Shown in pieces: positions 12,201-21,800 of a stretch of 64,000 nt of DNA. Under the pieces are notes generated by a model. The model was given only the letters and a program-made list of their open reading frames with translations, was not told the origin of the DNA and ran no database searches. The DNA is taken from the NCBI GenBank assembly GCA_013397935.1, contig VZRN01005629.1, positions 1,065,228 through 1,129,227 of the forward strand, read 5' to 3'. The number at the start of each line of letters is the position of its first letter. Positions within the stretch are counted from its first letter, which is position 1. A program made the translations under genes and the position numbers. Source of the stretch: Dasyornis broadbenti. Its lineage: Eukaryota > Chordata > Aves > Passeriformes > Dasyornithidae.

Positions 12201-15200
12201 CATACCTTGTCTACGTTAATTTCATCACAGTTTCCTTTTTTTTCCTGCACAATAATTACACCATCTAGATGCTCCTGTAAAACAGGAAAAAGCTTGTAGG
12301 ATTATTTTTATCTATTCTGGTTAATTAGAATTTACACAGCTCTTACCACAAAAGTAGTTAAAACACTATGCAATCAGTACCATTCTGGGGCAAGAAGAAA
12401 TTCTCAGATATAAGATGAAAATGCCAATTAAATCTCTATATTTCTACGGAGAAACCTCACAGAGAGTTTTTTTCTTTTGATCAAGAATAAACGATTTTTA
12501 AATTCACACATTAAAAGGGACCTGCCAACAACACTGGCAAACACAGTAACATTTGCAGGCACAGTAATTTCAAATTAAACCATTTTGTAAAAGCTTAAAT
12601 TTATGCTTGAAGAAAGTCACAGAGAGAGTGACAGTTAAAAAAAAATTAAGAAATTGTAGGTAAAATAAATAAAGGTCTCTCTGAAACAAATAAACAAAAA
12701 CCAGTCAAGAGCCAGCTGCACTGTGCTCCCTCGTGGATGATGGTCTCCGAAGAGCTTCCAGTCTGGAAGAAGCACAGGGAGAGGCAAGACACATACCTCA
12801 AGTGTCTCCTACAATGGCAGCAAACAGCACATTATTCCACATTTGAGAGCAAGGAACAGGGAGCTGATGGAAGAGACAGAGCAGCTCCAGAAGGAAGGGA
12901 TGCGCTGGAGGGCAGGAGGTAAATCCATGGCAGAGGCCACAGGCAACCAGATACGGATCACACTGCCCCGATGTGCAGCCCTTCAGCAGCTTCTGCTCCC
13001 AGTGACTGGCGTGCCTAGACCACTGCCCTCAGCCTTTCTTTTCCAAATTTGTAATTAGGATAAGATTTTTTGGCATCCAGTGTAACAGGGTAAGTAGGAA
13101 GTCCAGGATGGTGGTAAATAACGAGCTGTAAGCTTTGGACCAGCCTGGAAAAAGTGGCCAAAGGGAAGATCTATTGATACAGCTAACATAGTAAACCAAG
13201 CATGAAACAGCCAGGGAAATGACAAGGAAAAGATTTGTAACATACTTCTGTCAGCAGAACCTGCTGTTACTTTTTTGAGGCTTTAGTTTTATTAAAAGCC
13301 ATCAATGCTTTACCTCATTTTCCAAAGCTACCTTTTATACATCGCACACACACACGTACACAGTCTATTAAAAATGCGAGAGCACTGCAGGAAGGAGAGC
13401 TCATGCTCTTGGATGAAAAAAAAGAAACCAAAAACAACTCCCAATTTACTTCTAGATGGCCTGGTACTGTCTTTTCAGATCTATTAAAACAAGCAGGAAA
13501 ACTGTCCTGACAGGATTCTGCAAACAACTGCAGCATTTTTTTTTTTAGCCAGAAGGAGGGAGCACCCCCATCCCTGCTAATTCCCGGTATGGTGCTGACC
13601 TGCTGAGGGCTACTGCATGGAAAAAACTACCCCCCATTGGAAGTGTGCCAAGCTTCTTCCAACTTCATGGAAAAGAAACACATTCACACATGGTAGGGTT
13701 ATGCTGTCTGCTGGCAAACAACATCAAAGCAATAAACTGAGTCCTCCTCCTCACTCTGCCCAAGTTGACTGCAGTGGCATCCAATGAGAAAAACACCAAT
13801 CACTGATATTAAGTGGGTATCACTCCACATTGTGTTTAAAATCTGTTCCTTTGCTTGCAGCACAAGGCCAATAGAGGATTTTTCAAGGCACGCAGAGTGT
13901 GTGACATGCTGTAGACTAAAATGTTTCAGGACTATGGCAGTTAAGTGCAAGACTGTATTATCAGCCATTTATTAGTGCAGTGTCTTTTGGCCTGGCAGGA
14001 GCTAGAACTTGCTAGACCTGATTAAACCAGATTTCTCAATCTTCAGATTTTCTCTTAAGTAATTTTTTATTATTAAATGAGCTGCTGATGGGAATGAGAA
14101 ATAAAACACGCATCACCCTACTCCCTTCTTCTCAACTGTTTGATGATTTTCTCTCTCAGAATTTGTAGTTCAGTGCTTTTGGCCCAGTCTACACTTAGGA
14201 TTCTTAGGATTGTCTCTGAAGTTTTGTCAGAGTTAGACAACAGGTTTTGGCTAAATTTCCCCTTTGTTTCTAACATGACATAATTCCAGCATTAACAGCA
14301 GCAAAGCTTGAGGAAAAGTCTAACAAACACAGTTGGATGCAGTAATGCTGCCAGTGTTACCAACCTGCTCAGGGTAAGTGATAAGGTATTAAAATCCTAT
14401 TTTATGAAGAGTATTGCCACTTTGCTAAGAGCAACTGAACGTTTATGACTGTACAAACCCATTTTCTTTTTGGGCCAATACTTGCTGTTAGTTGTAATAT
14501 TTACATTTTCACAATTGAAACACTACATGACTCCAGCAGCAAGCACCAACATTGTCCCACGTGTCACTGGATTAACTCAGCTTGAACATGGTGTTGATAG
14601 TGCCAAGGTTATGGCTTTGATCATGGCTACCATACATGGTATGGGCCATTCATTTAAGAGTTGGACTCGATGATCCTGCTGGTTCCCTTCCAGCTCAGAA
14701 TATTCTGTGGTTCTGCGAACTATGACATGCTGGAATAGATCAGCTGATCCTGCTTCTCAACACCCAGTGGGGGCCCTTATTGACCTCAATGCTACAAGCA
14801 GGCAGAACAGCCTGCAAAGTAGGAAACTGCCTAAAAGGCTTTCAATTCTGTAGCAGGAGGGTGCAAAGCTGTCCTCCTCTTTACAACTTACCGGTGACTC
14901 ACTCCCTGGTGATTCTGTCTTGGTCTTTTTTGTATTTGCTTTTGAACCTCGTTCTTCAGCAAAGTCCTGTAGTGGAACCTTTTCTCTTTTTTTCCTTTTT
15001 CTGTCACTGAGCATAGGATTACTATTGCATAATGCTCCGTCTACAGCGTCCCCTGCAACACACTGAGCTCTCTCCATTCCACTCTCTATGTTCTTTTTGT
15101 TGCTTTCTAGTAGTATTTTTTGGCTTTTAGAGGCACTGTCATTGTTTAAAGAAACTTTTGAACATGTTATTTTCTTCTCCTTTTTCTTGATCCTTTTTTT

Positions 15201-16265
15201 CTTCTTGCTGACTTCATTATTATCTTTGAAATTCTTCCTTCTTTTTTTTCTAGAAAGCTGTCCTTTCTCAAACTCAACTTCTTGCTGTGCTGGGAGATGC
15301 TTATCAGGAATGCTGTGACTGCAGTCTTGCTTATCTTCACAGGTTGAGGAAGAAACATCTTTGCTTCTCTTCTTCTTCTTCTTCCTCTCTTTGATATTCG
15401 CAAAGTTCTCCATTTTGTCCTCTTCCTTTATGTTTGTCAATGTAAATTCCCAGGAATTATATTTCTTCCGTTTTCTTAAGTTTCTTAATGCAATGGGGCT
15501 ACCAGTAACTTGATGTATATTGTCCTCATTATCTGCCAGTGGTAAAAAGGAGTCAGACTTATCTTTCTTTTTCTGCTTCTTCTTTCTTCCCACACAACTC
15601 TCCCCAACATCCTGGGCATTATCTGTGTCATACTTTTCACCCATAAAAACTGCTTCTTGTGAAAAATATTTGTGGGGGTTTTTACAAACTTTTGCAAATG
15701 GCTTTTGTTCACTGTTCTGGATGTCCTCCAATGAAAAGCTGCCTTTCTTCTTTTTTTTCTTTGTTACCTCACCATCCAATTCCAAATCCAAAGCAGTTTT
15801 CTTTCTCTTTTTTTTTAAAGAGAATTCATTTTTCTGAGTACCATCTGTGTGATATTTTGAAAGCTCCACATCACTACTGTTATTATGCTCCACGGAGAAA
15901 TTACACTGGACCTTTTTTTTCTTCTTTTTGAGTATTTTAATTTGTTCCTGTGATTGTTCTTGAAGTTCCAAATCCAGATGACCTTTTACATTCACAAAGC
16001 TTTCTAAATGAGCTTCTCTGAGTAATTCAGAGCCAACTTTCTTTTCCTTGTTTTTCTTCTTATTATTCATTGGTTGCAATCGGTCTAAACATTCATCTTT
16101 TAAATTTTCCTTTTTCCTTATTTTTGTTTTTTTCTCAAAATGGCCATTGTCCTCAGTTTTAATGACAGTTTGAACATCGTCCTCAATTTTAATGATAGTC
16201 TTCACCTTTTTCTTTTTCTGCACAGGTTCCTCATGAATTTGTTTTCTCTTTTTCTTTATTATCAT
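8963..16265 (-). CDS. KNOP1: KNOP1, lysine-rich nucleolar protein 1
   Basis: KNOP1 (C16orf88, TSG118) is a basic nucleolar protein of poorly defined biochemical role. The coding exons on the minus strand are 16265-14892, 12274-12206, 11701-11624 and 9268-8963, all phase 0, giving 608 residues. The first 458 come from one exon full of K-rich blocks (KKKRK, KKKKKK) mixed with acidic stretches, an NLS/nucleolar-type composition. The conserved C-terminal part reads KKGNCDEINVDK, RRQALQEEIDRESGKTK, FFRLMGGFKKV and a final KYTSRSIKFED, like the human tail as I recall it. The ATG at 16265-16263 follows a TTTTTTAG acceptor by one base, so the upstream exon is 5' UTR. The protein is longer than human KNOP1 (about 460 residues from memory), mostly in the low-complexity part. 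The gene is head-to-head with IQCK over a CpG island. Confidence 0.94.
9269..11623 (-). other. KNOP1 last intron
   Basis: Non-coding, with A-rich tracts near 10378-10392. It contains a 70-nt pre-miRNA-like hairpin at 11402-11471, close to the upstream exon. No repeat family was recognised. Confidence 0.8.
11402..11471. ncRNA. Candidate pre-miRNA-like stem-loop
   Basis: Arms 11409-11424 and 11447-11461 form 15 base pairs with one bulged A (11420). A further 5 pairs (11402-11406 with 11467-11471) lie beyond a small internal loop, and the terminal loop is 22 nt. The pairing uses only Watson-Crick pairs, so both strands can fold. Size and shape suit a miRNA precursor, but the sequence is not one I can name. 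It lies in a KNOP1 intron (minus-strand transcript). Transcription and processing are unknown, so this is a structural call only. Confidence 0.35.
11624..11701 (-). CDS. KNOP1: KNOP1 third coding exon
   Basis: 26 codons, VRRQALQEEIDRESGKTK then TFSSKVGQ, between an acceptor ending ACTAG and a GTACGT donor. RRxALQEEIDRESGKT is the most conserved KNOP1 signature. Confidence 0.94.
11702..12205 (-). other. KNOP1 intron
   Basis: Short intron between the second and third coding exons. I see nothing else in it. Confidence 0.85.
12206..12274 (-). CDS. KNOP1: KNOP1 second coding exon
   Basis: A minus-strand TTTTACAG acceptor (complement above 12274) and a GTATGC donor (complement below 12206) bound 23 codons, EHLDGVIIVQEKKGNCDE followed by INVDK. 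It is phase 0 at both ends and matches the E-KKGN-DE segment of KNOP1. Confidence 0.92.
12737..12922 (+). pseudogene. Possible decayed coiled-coil coding fragment
   Basis: One frame reads KKHRERQDTYLKCLLQWQQT. About 50 bases on, a different frame reads HLRARNRELMEETEQLQKEG, a charged heptad-like helix, ending near a GTAAAT donor-like site at 12919. Two adjacent protein-like runs separated by a frame change suggest a decayed exon or retrocopy, antisense inside a KNOP1 intron. No gene family is assigned, and chance is possible. Confidence 0.25.
14566..14717 (+). mobile_element. SINE with tRNA-Ile-like head and CR1 tail (TguSINE1-like)
   Basis: The 5' part (14566-14648) follows a tRNA-Ile gene in degenerate form: TTAACTCAG (D-loop side), TGCCAAGGTTATGGCTTTGATC (variable/T-arm side, in two parts) and TATGGGCCA at the acceptor end, with about 13 extra bases near 14623-14636. 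It then runs directly into a CR1 3' tail (AGTTGGACTCGATGATCCT, CCCTTCC, TATTCTGTGGTTCTG). This head-tail fusion is the structure of the passerine SINE TguSINE1, mobilised by CR1 machinery. The copy is old (many substitutions). It lies in a KNOP1 intron, antisense to the gene. Confidence 0.78.
14892..16265 (-). CDS. KNOP1: KNOP1 first coding exon (lysine-rich)
   Basis: The start ATG is at 16265-16263, reading MIIKKKRKQIHEEP. The exon ends ...ESPGSESP at a GTAAGT donor (+ strand complement just below 14892). It encodes 458 codons with many K4-K6 runs and acidic spacers. The open frame continues past the donor to 14757, but this is intronic, because the next conserved block (EHLDGV...) joins only at this donor. 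Confidence 0.93.
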
Positions 16266-16266
16266 T

Positions 16267-17641
16267 CTAAAAAAGGAAATGAAGTGTTATTGAACTACTT
16301 CAAAGAGATGATGCAAGTCCTAATCTATTTGGTCTTCCTTTATTCTGAAACCATTCTGTACCTACCATTGTCTTTTGCACTCTAATTTCAGTCTGCTTTC
16401 CATGATGGGGAGCAAGAACTGCATGGAGCCTAGAAAATACTGTCTGCTGGGGTGGGCTTTTTGTATTGTTCTTTTGTGTATGTTATCCTAGTTAGTTTCC
16501 AACTATTTGTCTTTTTGACAGTTGCAGAACATGACATTTTCACAGAAATCACTACCCTCTAAAAGTCTTTCCTAAATGGCAAAACACAAACATGTGTATA
16601 TTTATATATGTATGCTTAGGGTGGTTTTCCAGATACCAAAGACTTTTCATTTATTTAACACTGAACTTCACATCACTGCAGTGATCACATCACTTTACTG
16701 CCCACTCACCATTAAAAAATCCTTCCAAGGCACCTGAATTATTACCTAAAACTTGCTTCTATCGGCGATTTCTTATCTTTGCTCTCCGTTTCTTTTCTCA
16801 GGACACTTATGCCAATGAATCGGTTACAGCACAGAAGCCTTTGGCACCCACTTGCTGACACTCCCCGCCTTTGCTGAGAAACCTAATTAGTCCTACTTGG
16901 TTGTCCATCTTTTAATAACTCATACACAAAATGTCATTAAGGCACCCTGTCAAATTCCTTTAAAGAACATCAAGTCTAGCACAGCCCCTCTCTCCCTGTC
17001 CCTGCCCCCTGCCTGTCGGGGCCCCCCCGCCGGAGCGCTGCCGCCGCTCCCTCCGTGTCCCACGGGGGCTGTGGAGGCCCCGGGTNNNNNNNNNNNNNNN
17101 NNNNNNNNNNNNNNNNNNNNNNNNNNNNNNNNNNNNNNNNNNNNNNNNNNNNNNNNNNNNNNNNNNNNNNNNNNNNNNNNNNNNNNNNNNNNNNNNNNNN
17201 NNNNNNNNNNNNNNNNNNNNNNNNNNNNNNNNNNNNNNNNNNNNNNNNNNNNNNNNNNNNNNNNNNNNNNNNNNNNNNNNNNNNNNNNNNNNNNNNNNNN
17301 NNNNNNNNNNNNNNNNNNNNNNNNNNNNNNNNNNNNNNNNNNNNNNNNNNNNNNNNNNNNNNNNNNNNNNNNNNNNNNNNNNNNNNNNNNNNNNNNNNNN
17401 NNNNNNNNNNNNNNNNNNNNNNNNNNNNNNNNNNNNNNNNNNNNNNNNNNNNNNNNNNNNNTCTGAGCTCCTCCCGGCAGGGGCCCCCTGGTGCCTCCCT
17501 GAGTCCTCGGGGCCCCTCAGGGCGCTCCTGTACGCTGCCCGGCCCGCTCCCGCCTTGGGGCGCCGCTCTCCTCAGCGCCGTTGCGCACCGGGGCGCAGAG
17601 CTGTGGCCGGCCCACAGAGTGCCCAAAGCCGCCCTACTCAC
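16267..17641 (-). other. KNOP1 first intron (inferred)
   Basis: Between the coding exon acceptor (AG at 16268-16267 on the minus strand) and a candidate non-coding first exon whose GTGAGT donor complement lies at 17636-17641. It contains half of the CpG island and the N gap. Confidence 0.55.
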
Positions 17642-17660
17642 CACCGGCACCAAGGCCACG
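16980..17660. promoter_or_regulatory. CpG island, probable bidirectional KNOP1/IQCK promoter
   Basis: GC- and CpG-rich sequence on both sides of the N gap (16980-17085 and 17462-17660), in contrast to the AT-rich surroundings. It lies between the 5' ends of the divergent genes KNOP1 (-) and IQCK (+). No TATA box is evident in the visible part. Confidence 0.7.
17086..17461. other. Assembly gap (376 N)
   Basis: An unsequenced run inside the CpG island, typical of GC-rich drop-out. It may hide the transcription start(s) and the first IQCK exon. Open frames drawn through it are meaningless. Confidence 0.99.
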
Positions 17661-17700
17661 AGGGGTTCTGCTCATGGGCGTTATGTTGCTTTTATTGTCG
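17642..17700 (-). other. KNOP1: Candidate KNOP1 non-coding first exon (5' end unknown)
   Basis: A strong minus-strand donor (CCGGTG|GTGAGT) sits in the GC-rich island, head-to-head with IQCK. The exon would contain an upstream ATG at 17675-17673 opening an 11-codon run (MSRTPRGLGAG) to the junction. The far boundary is arbitrary. Confidence 0.4.
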
Positions 17701-18760
17701 TAACTTCCCGACAGACACGTGCCTTTGTGTGTTTCTGCTGCAGCCAGCCTCTCTTTTGCCTGGCTGTGATCTGCGCCCTGTGCGTTGTGGGTTATTCTGT
17801 AAGGGAGTCACATACTGCCTTGGGAAAGCAGAGAGGCGACTGTGTCATTGCTGTTACAAAAGTTAAATGAATACAAAACGTCTGTTCTCAGAGCCCCGTT
17901 TTAATAGCAAAACTCCTTGTCTTCTCCCGCAGTCGGAGAACGCTGAGACAGATTGGGAAGCCGAGAGAGCAGCATTGAGTTCTGCACTTCCCCAATGGGG
18001 TTCTCTTCATTTAGTTCTTCATAATGCCTATAGTAGGCATTTTGCATTAAAATGGCCATTTTCAACGTAGGAGTAAGGTTGATTATTCTAACTCAAGACA
18101 CTTGTAGCATGCATGGATTTGGTGATGCCATTAAACCCAATTGTAATGGAACACCGAACCTGCTGGTTTTTCCTCTGAGTGTTCTGTACTGTGGAATCTG
18201 TAAGTTTTTTCATATCAAGTTTGTCGTCTTGGTCATTTATTTTTCTTATCCTCAGTTATTCAGTGATGGGTGAGGGTCATGTATTGCTTTTAGTTCGTTG
18301 TTTCTTTGTTTGTGTAGGGTTTTTTGCTGTCTTTTTTTTTTTAAACTGGAGGCAGTCATACTTAGCAATGTCCGTGGGATTTAATTGCTTATAGAGGAAT
18401 CCACTTTGAAAAGCAGTATTGTATGCTAGTAAAAACAATGGTTAATTCTGTGCAACCATGCATATTTTACTTATGTTGAAATATTTTAACTTATTATTTT
18501 GGTTAAAAACCTTTTTCCCAATAAATGGTTCTTTTATCACTGAGAACCTTGCACTTGACGTAAAGCTCAAGAGAGGACGTGACGAGAGGCTATAAAGTTC
18601 TTGCTTGTTTTAAAATGTTAGATTTGTTGTTAAACAAATGTTTATTGCATACTAAGTTCTTTCAAACCTAAATAAATACCTTTAATGTTGGTTTAGGAGG
18701 AAAATAATTTTTTTTTTTTTTTTAAATCTCCTGGTAAATGTTCTTTTTTTTAACTTTTAG
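17701..18760 (+). other. IQCK 5' region, no exon placed
   Basis: This stretch should contain IQCK upstream exon or intron sequence. There is a good acceptor (CTTCTCCCGCAG to about 17932) and donors near 17799 and 18071. No combination gives an ATG-initiated frame that joins the conserved exon at 18761 in phase 1. The function is left open. Confidence 0.6.
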
Positions 18761-18834
18761 AGCATGAAGCAGAACAGCCTCAATTTTCAGATGTTCCTCA
18801 ATCAAAACAAGATCCAGAATCAAAACAAGGATCA
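18761..18834 (+). CDS. IQCK: IQCK coding exon (first recognised)
   Basis: The acceptor is TAACTTTTAG (to 18760) and the donor GTGAGT (from 18835). After two bases of a split codon it reads HEAEQPQFSDVPQSKQ, matching the EYEAEQPPF region of human IQCK. The ATG at 18764 is in a different frame and is not the start. Confidence 0.85.
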
Positions 18835-21800
18835 GTGAGTACAGTTCAAGTAAAAATCCATAGGGCTGGATTTAAAAGATTTTAAACAACTAAATTGGAA
18901 AATTAGGTACTCACAGGGTAGACTCATTCATAAAACGAAAATGAAACTATTATTTTTCAAACAACTTCTTTCAACCAACAAATGTAATATTCCAAAGAAT
19001 TGCTTGTATTTAAAGTAATCTGGATAATGTTATCCTAAAATTAGATGGCCAGCTGTGTTTGGGTTGTGCCTCTTGCTGCCTTTTTGATGTTTCATAGGCA
19101 GGGCTCAAGTGTGCAAGGATCCCCTGCGGGTGGTGTAAAGCAGAGCCAGTACTGAAAGATACACAGAAGGACTTTGGGAGGATCCCAGTTTCACACATGG
19201 GATAGGTCACTTAGATGTGGCCACTGAAATCAGCGTAATTAAACGTCCTCAAAGTTGTGGTCACTGGCACGAGTGGGTTGCCAGAGTAGTGGCCTCATCC
19301 CACCACCTGCTTTTCAGTAGCTCATCAGCCCAACTGAATTGGACGTGAAACTGTTCAGATGAGAGAGTTTTCACAGCATGTTTTCATAGCAAGCTGTAAT
19401 GTGCTGCATTCTTGGGGATAAAAGGAAATATCTGCTTTTCTGTAACAGGTGTAGCTCAGGGGCTGTTAAGAGTATTCTGCTGGCTGCCTGGAACAGTTTT
19501 TGCACTCCTAAAAGCCTTACATAAAATCGTGTTCTGGATTTTTTCATGGTATTAATAATGGTTTCTGTATGAGGAAACTTCAGACTTGGATTTGCATCTG
19601 CTCTGAATTTCTCTGTTTGTGCTTTGTTACAAGAAAAGTTTCTTTTCTTTAAAAGGTGAATGTCAGGACTTCTGAACAATATGAAAGAGATATTTAAGCT
19701 TCTGAGTGGAAAATACTTATTCAGAAAATGCTACCAATTTTAATTTCCAAATAATTACTGTTTCTTACAATGGCTAAAATATTTTTTAAATAGTGGTATC
19801 TCACCATATTCTCTCAAAAGGAGACATATATCTTCTGTTAGATTTGGATGATTTTACTTTGGATGATTTTTTAGCACTGGAAACTGCAGAATGTTTTGAA
19901 GTGTAATTATAGATTTTCAAGTATTCAGAAAATACATAAATAATACAATATTTGAAGTAGAAATTATAATTCTATCATTTTTAACTGACCTTATAATTTT
20001 TCCTGTTAAATTGGTTTGTGTATTTTTGTCTAGTCTGTTGGGGTATTTAGGCAGGATACATTTATTTTGAACAGGTGCCTTTGGAAGCAGGAATATTGCA
20101 GCCATCAGACAAGGAAGAACTTTTTTCTGCCCCTGCAGCCAATACTGGTGACCAATATCACCTTTCCACACTCGAGGCAGTCCCCTCTGGAGAACCCCCT
20201 GATCCAAAAACATGTAAGTAGGAGTATATGATCTTGAACCTTGATGTGATTATTTTTCTTGCATATGGCAAGGGATTGTAATTTTTTAAATTTAGAGTGT
20301 TAACAGCTGCAACACCTTTTCTTGTGTGGAATTTGCATGGTTAGGCCCCTGGTCTGAAAGCAGGGAGCCAGCTTGGCCACTTGGTCTATGGAATAATCTC
20401 AAATTGTGCTCTACAAACAAATAGCATTGACGAGCTAAGGTTGTTCTGTACTCTTCTGAATAAATGACCATTTATTTAGCCACTTAAATCAGAAAGGGCA
20501 GGCATTTCATCCTCTAATTTAATAATGCAAAACTGGGATCAATAGACTAAATAGACAATTGAATTTGAAAACTGCTGTCAAAATACTGTCTTTACTCATC
20601 TGATTACAAATTAGAATGGAAGCAGTTCTGAAGTTTTGTTCTTCCACATTTATCAATTTCTATACTTGATAATTTATCAAGCAGCAATGTGTTTTTATTA
20701 TGCATTTTAGCCCTTCATTTTGTCTTCTCTTCCATTAATTCTTGCTCATTAGGAATTCCTGGTGCTACTCAGAAGCAGTGTTACCCTTGGCTTTTATATA
20801 AGTAGTGTCCTTCCAATTATGAACATTTTCTGGCAGTATATGAACCAATTAAAGGTATAAAGCTGGGAATAAATTCGGTGTTTCAGCTGTGTTGCCAGAA
20901 GAGAACATTTCTATGACTTAATCTTTACTGAGCACACCAAAACCTGAATACTTCCCGAATGGAGAGAGGTGCCAACTCAGACAGTCCTCTGAAATGCAAA
21001 AAATTGGATATATGGAGTCATGTTCAAATTTCTGAAGCATCTGGCCAGTATGAAGCAATTATGGCAAAGAAATCACAGCACCACTAAAATAGAACCTTTG
21101 GTTGTTCCTCTGTCTAGAAATTCAGCTTTATGACTAACTCTGATAATGCAGATTGTAAAGGGCATGAGATACCAAAGTGGTCTAACTGCAACAGCACTGA
21201 GTTCAGCACTGGCTAATTTCTTCTGTCGGGGTAAATTACTCCACAGAGCTTTTCACTTCTGTGACTAAACTGCTTCTGGTGTCTGCGTTTGTTCACTTTA
21301 AACTAAATCTGACATCTCTGAGGCACACTGAGTTTGCAGTGTTGGTGCACTTTTAGTTTGAAATTTCCTCAACTTTTTGTTGTCTTGGCTGAGGAGAAGT
21401 GAAGACAGATGAGTGACTGTATCCAAACAGAATGAACCTATTTAGTCCAAGCTGTGATGGTGTTGATAAAATGACTGGTACTCACTTTATGACATTTAAT
21501 GTTTATCTTTTTGTCAAATCAAAGTGCTTACCTGTAAGTGAAGGTGTCCTGTTTTGCTCAGGTTCTCCTCGACAATTCTTAGAGTATTACATATTCCCAG
21601 TGCTCTTACCTGGACTGGCTGCTCTTCTGCATGAAGCAGAGAAGGAAGAGTATTTGAAGGTTAGTTTGTTGTTTTCATTTCAAATAGCTGGCAGGAAGTT
21701 ACAACCTTTTATTTCACAGGCAGTATTTTTTCTAATTTGGTCTTTTGCAAGAAAACCAATGATAATAATATGATAAAACGTATCATGGGTTGTTTCGGAT

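Larger units (their letters stand above)
12275..14891 (-). other. KNOP1 intron with SINE and coding-like patch
   Basis: Holds a short CA-rich tract near 13345, the tRNA/CR1 SINE at 14566-14717, and a + strand stretch at 12737-12922 that reads like a coiled-coil fragment in two shifted frames. Confidence 0.8.

Noticed and set aside
15088..15931. Phe/Leu/Ser-rich plus-strand frames
   Set aside because: They are antisense shadows of the lysine-rich KNOP1 exon.
16897..17870. Long open frames on both strands crossing the CpG island
   Set aside because: They run through 376 Ns translated as X and have no real coding support.
17933..18070. Possible IQCK upstream exon between a good acceptor and a GTAAGG donor
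   Set aside because: The frame that would join exon 18761 in phase 1 has an in-frame stop and no ATG after it, and no similarity to the IQCK N-terminus.
18764..18834. ATG at 18764 as the IQCK start
   Set aside because: It is out of frame with the conserved HEAEQPQF reading and with all later exons.
20665..20681. 17-nt palindrome CTTGATAATTTATCAAG
   Set aside because: Short AT-rich palindromes are expected by chance in introns of this size.
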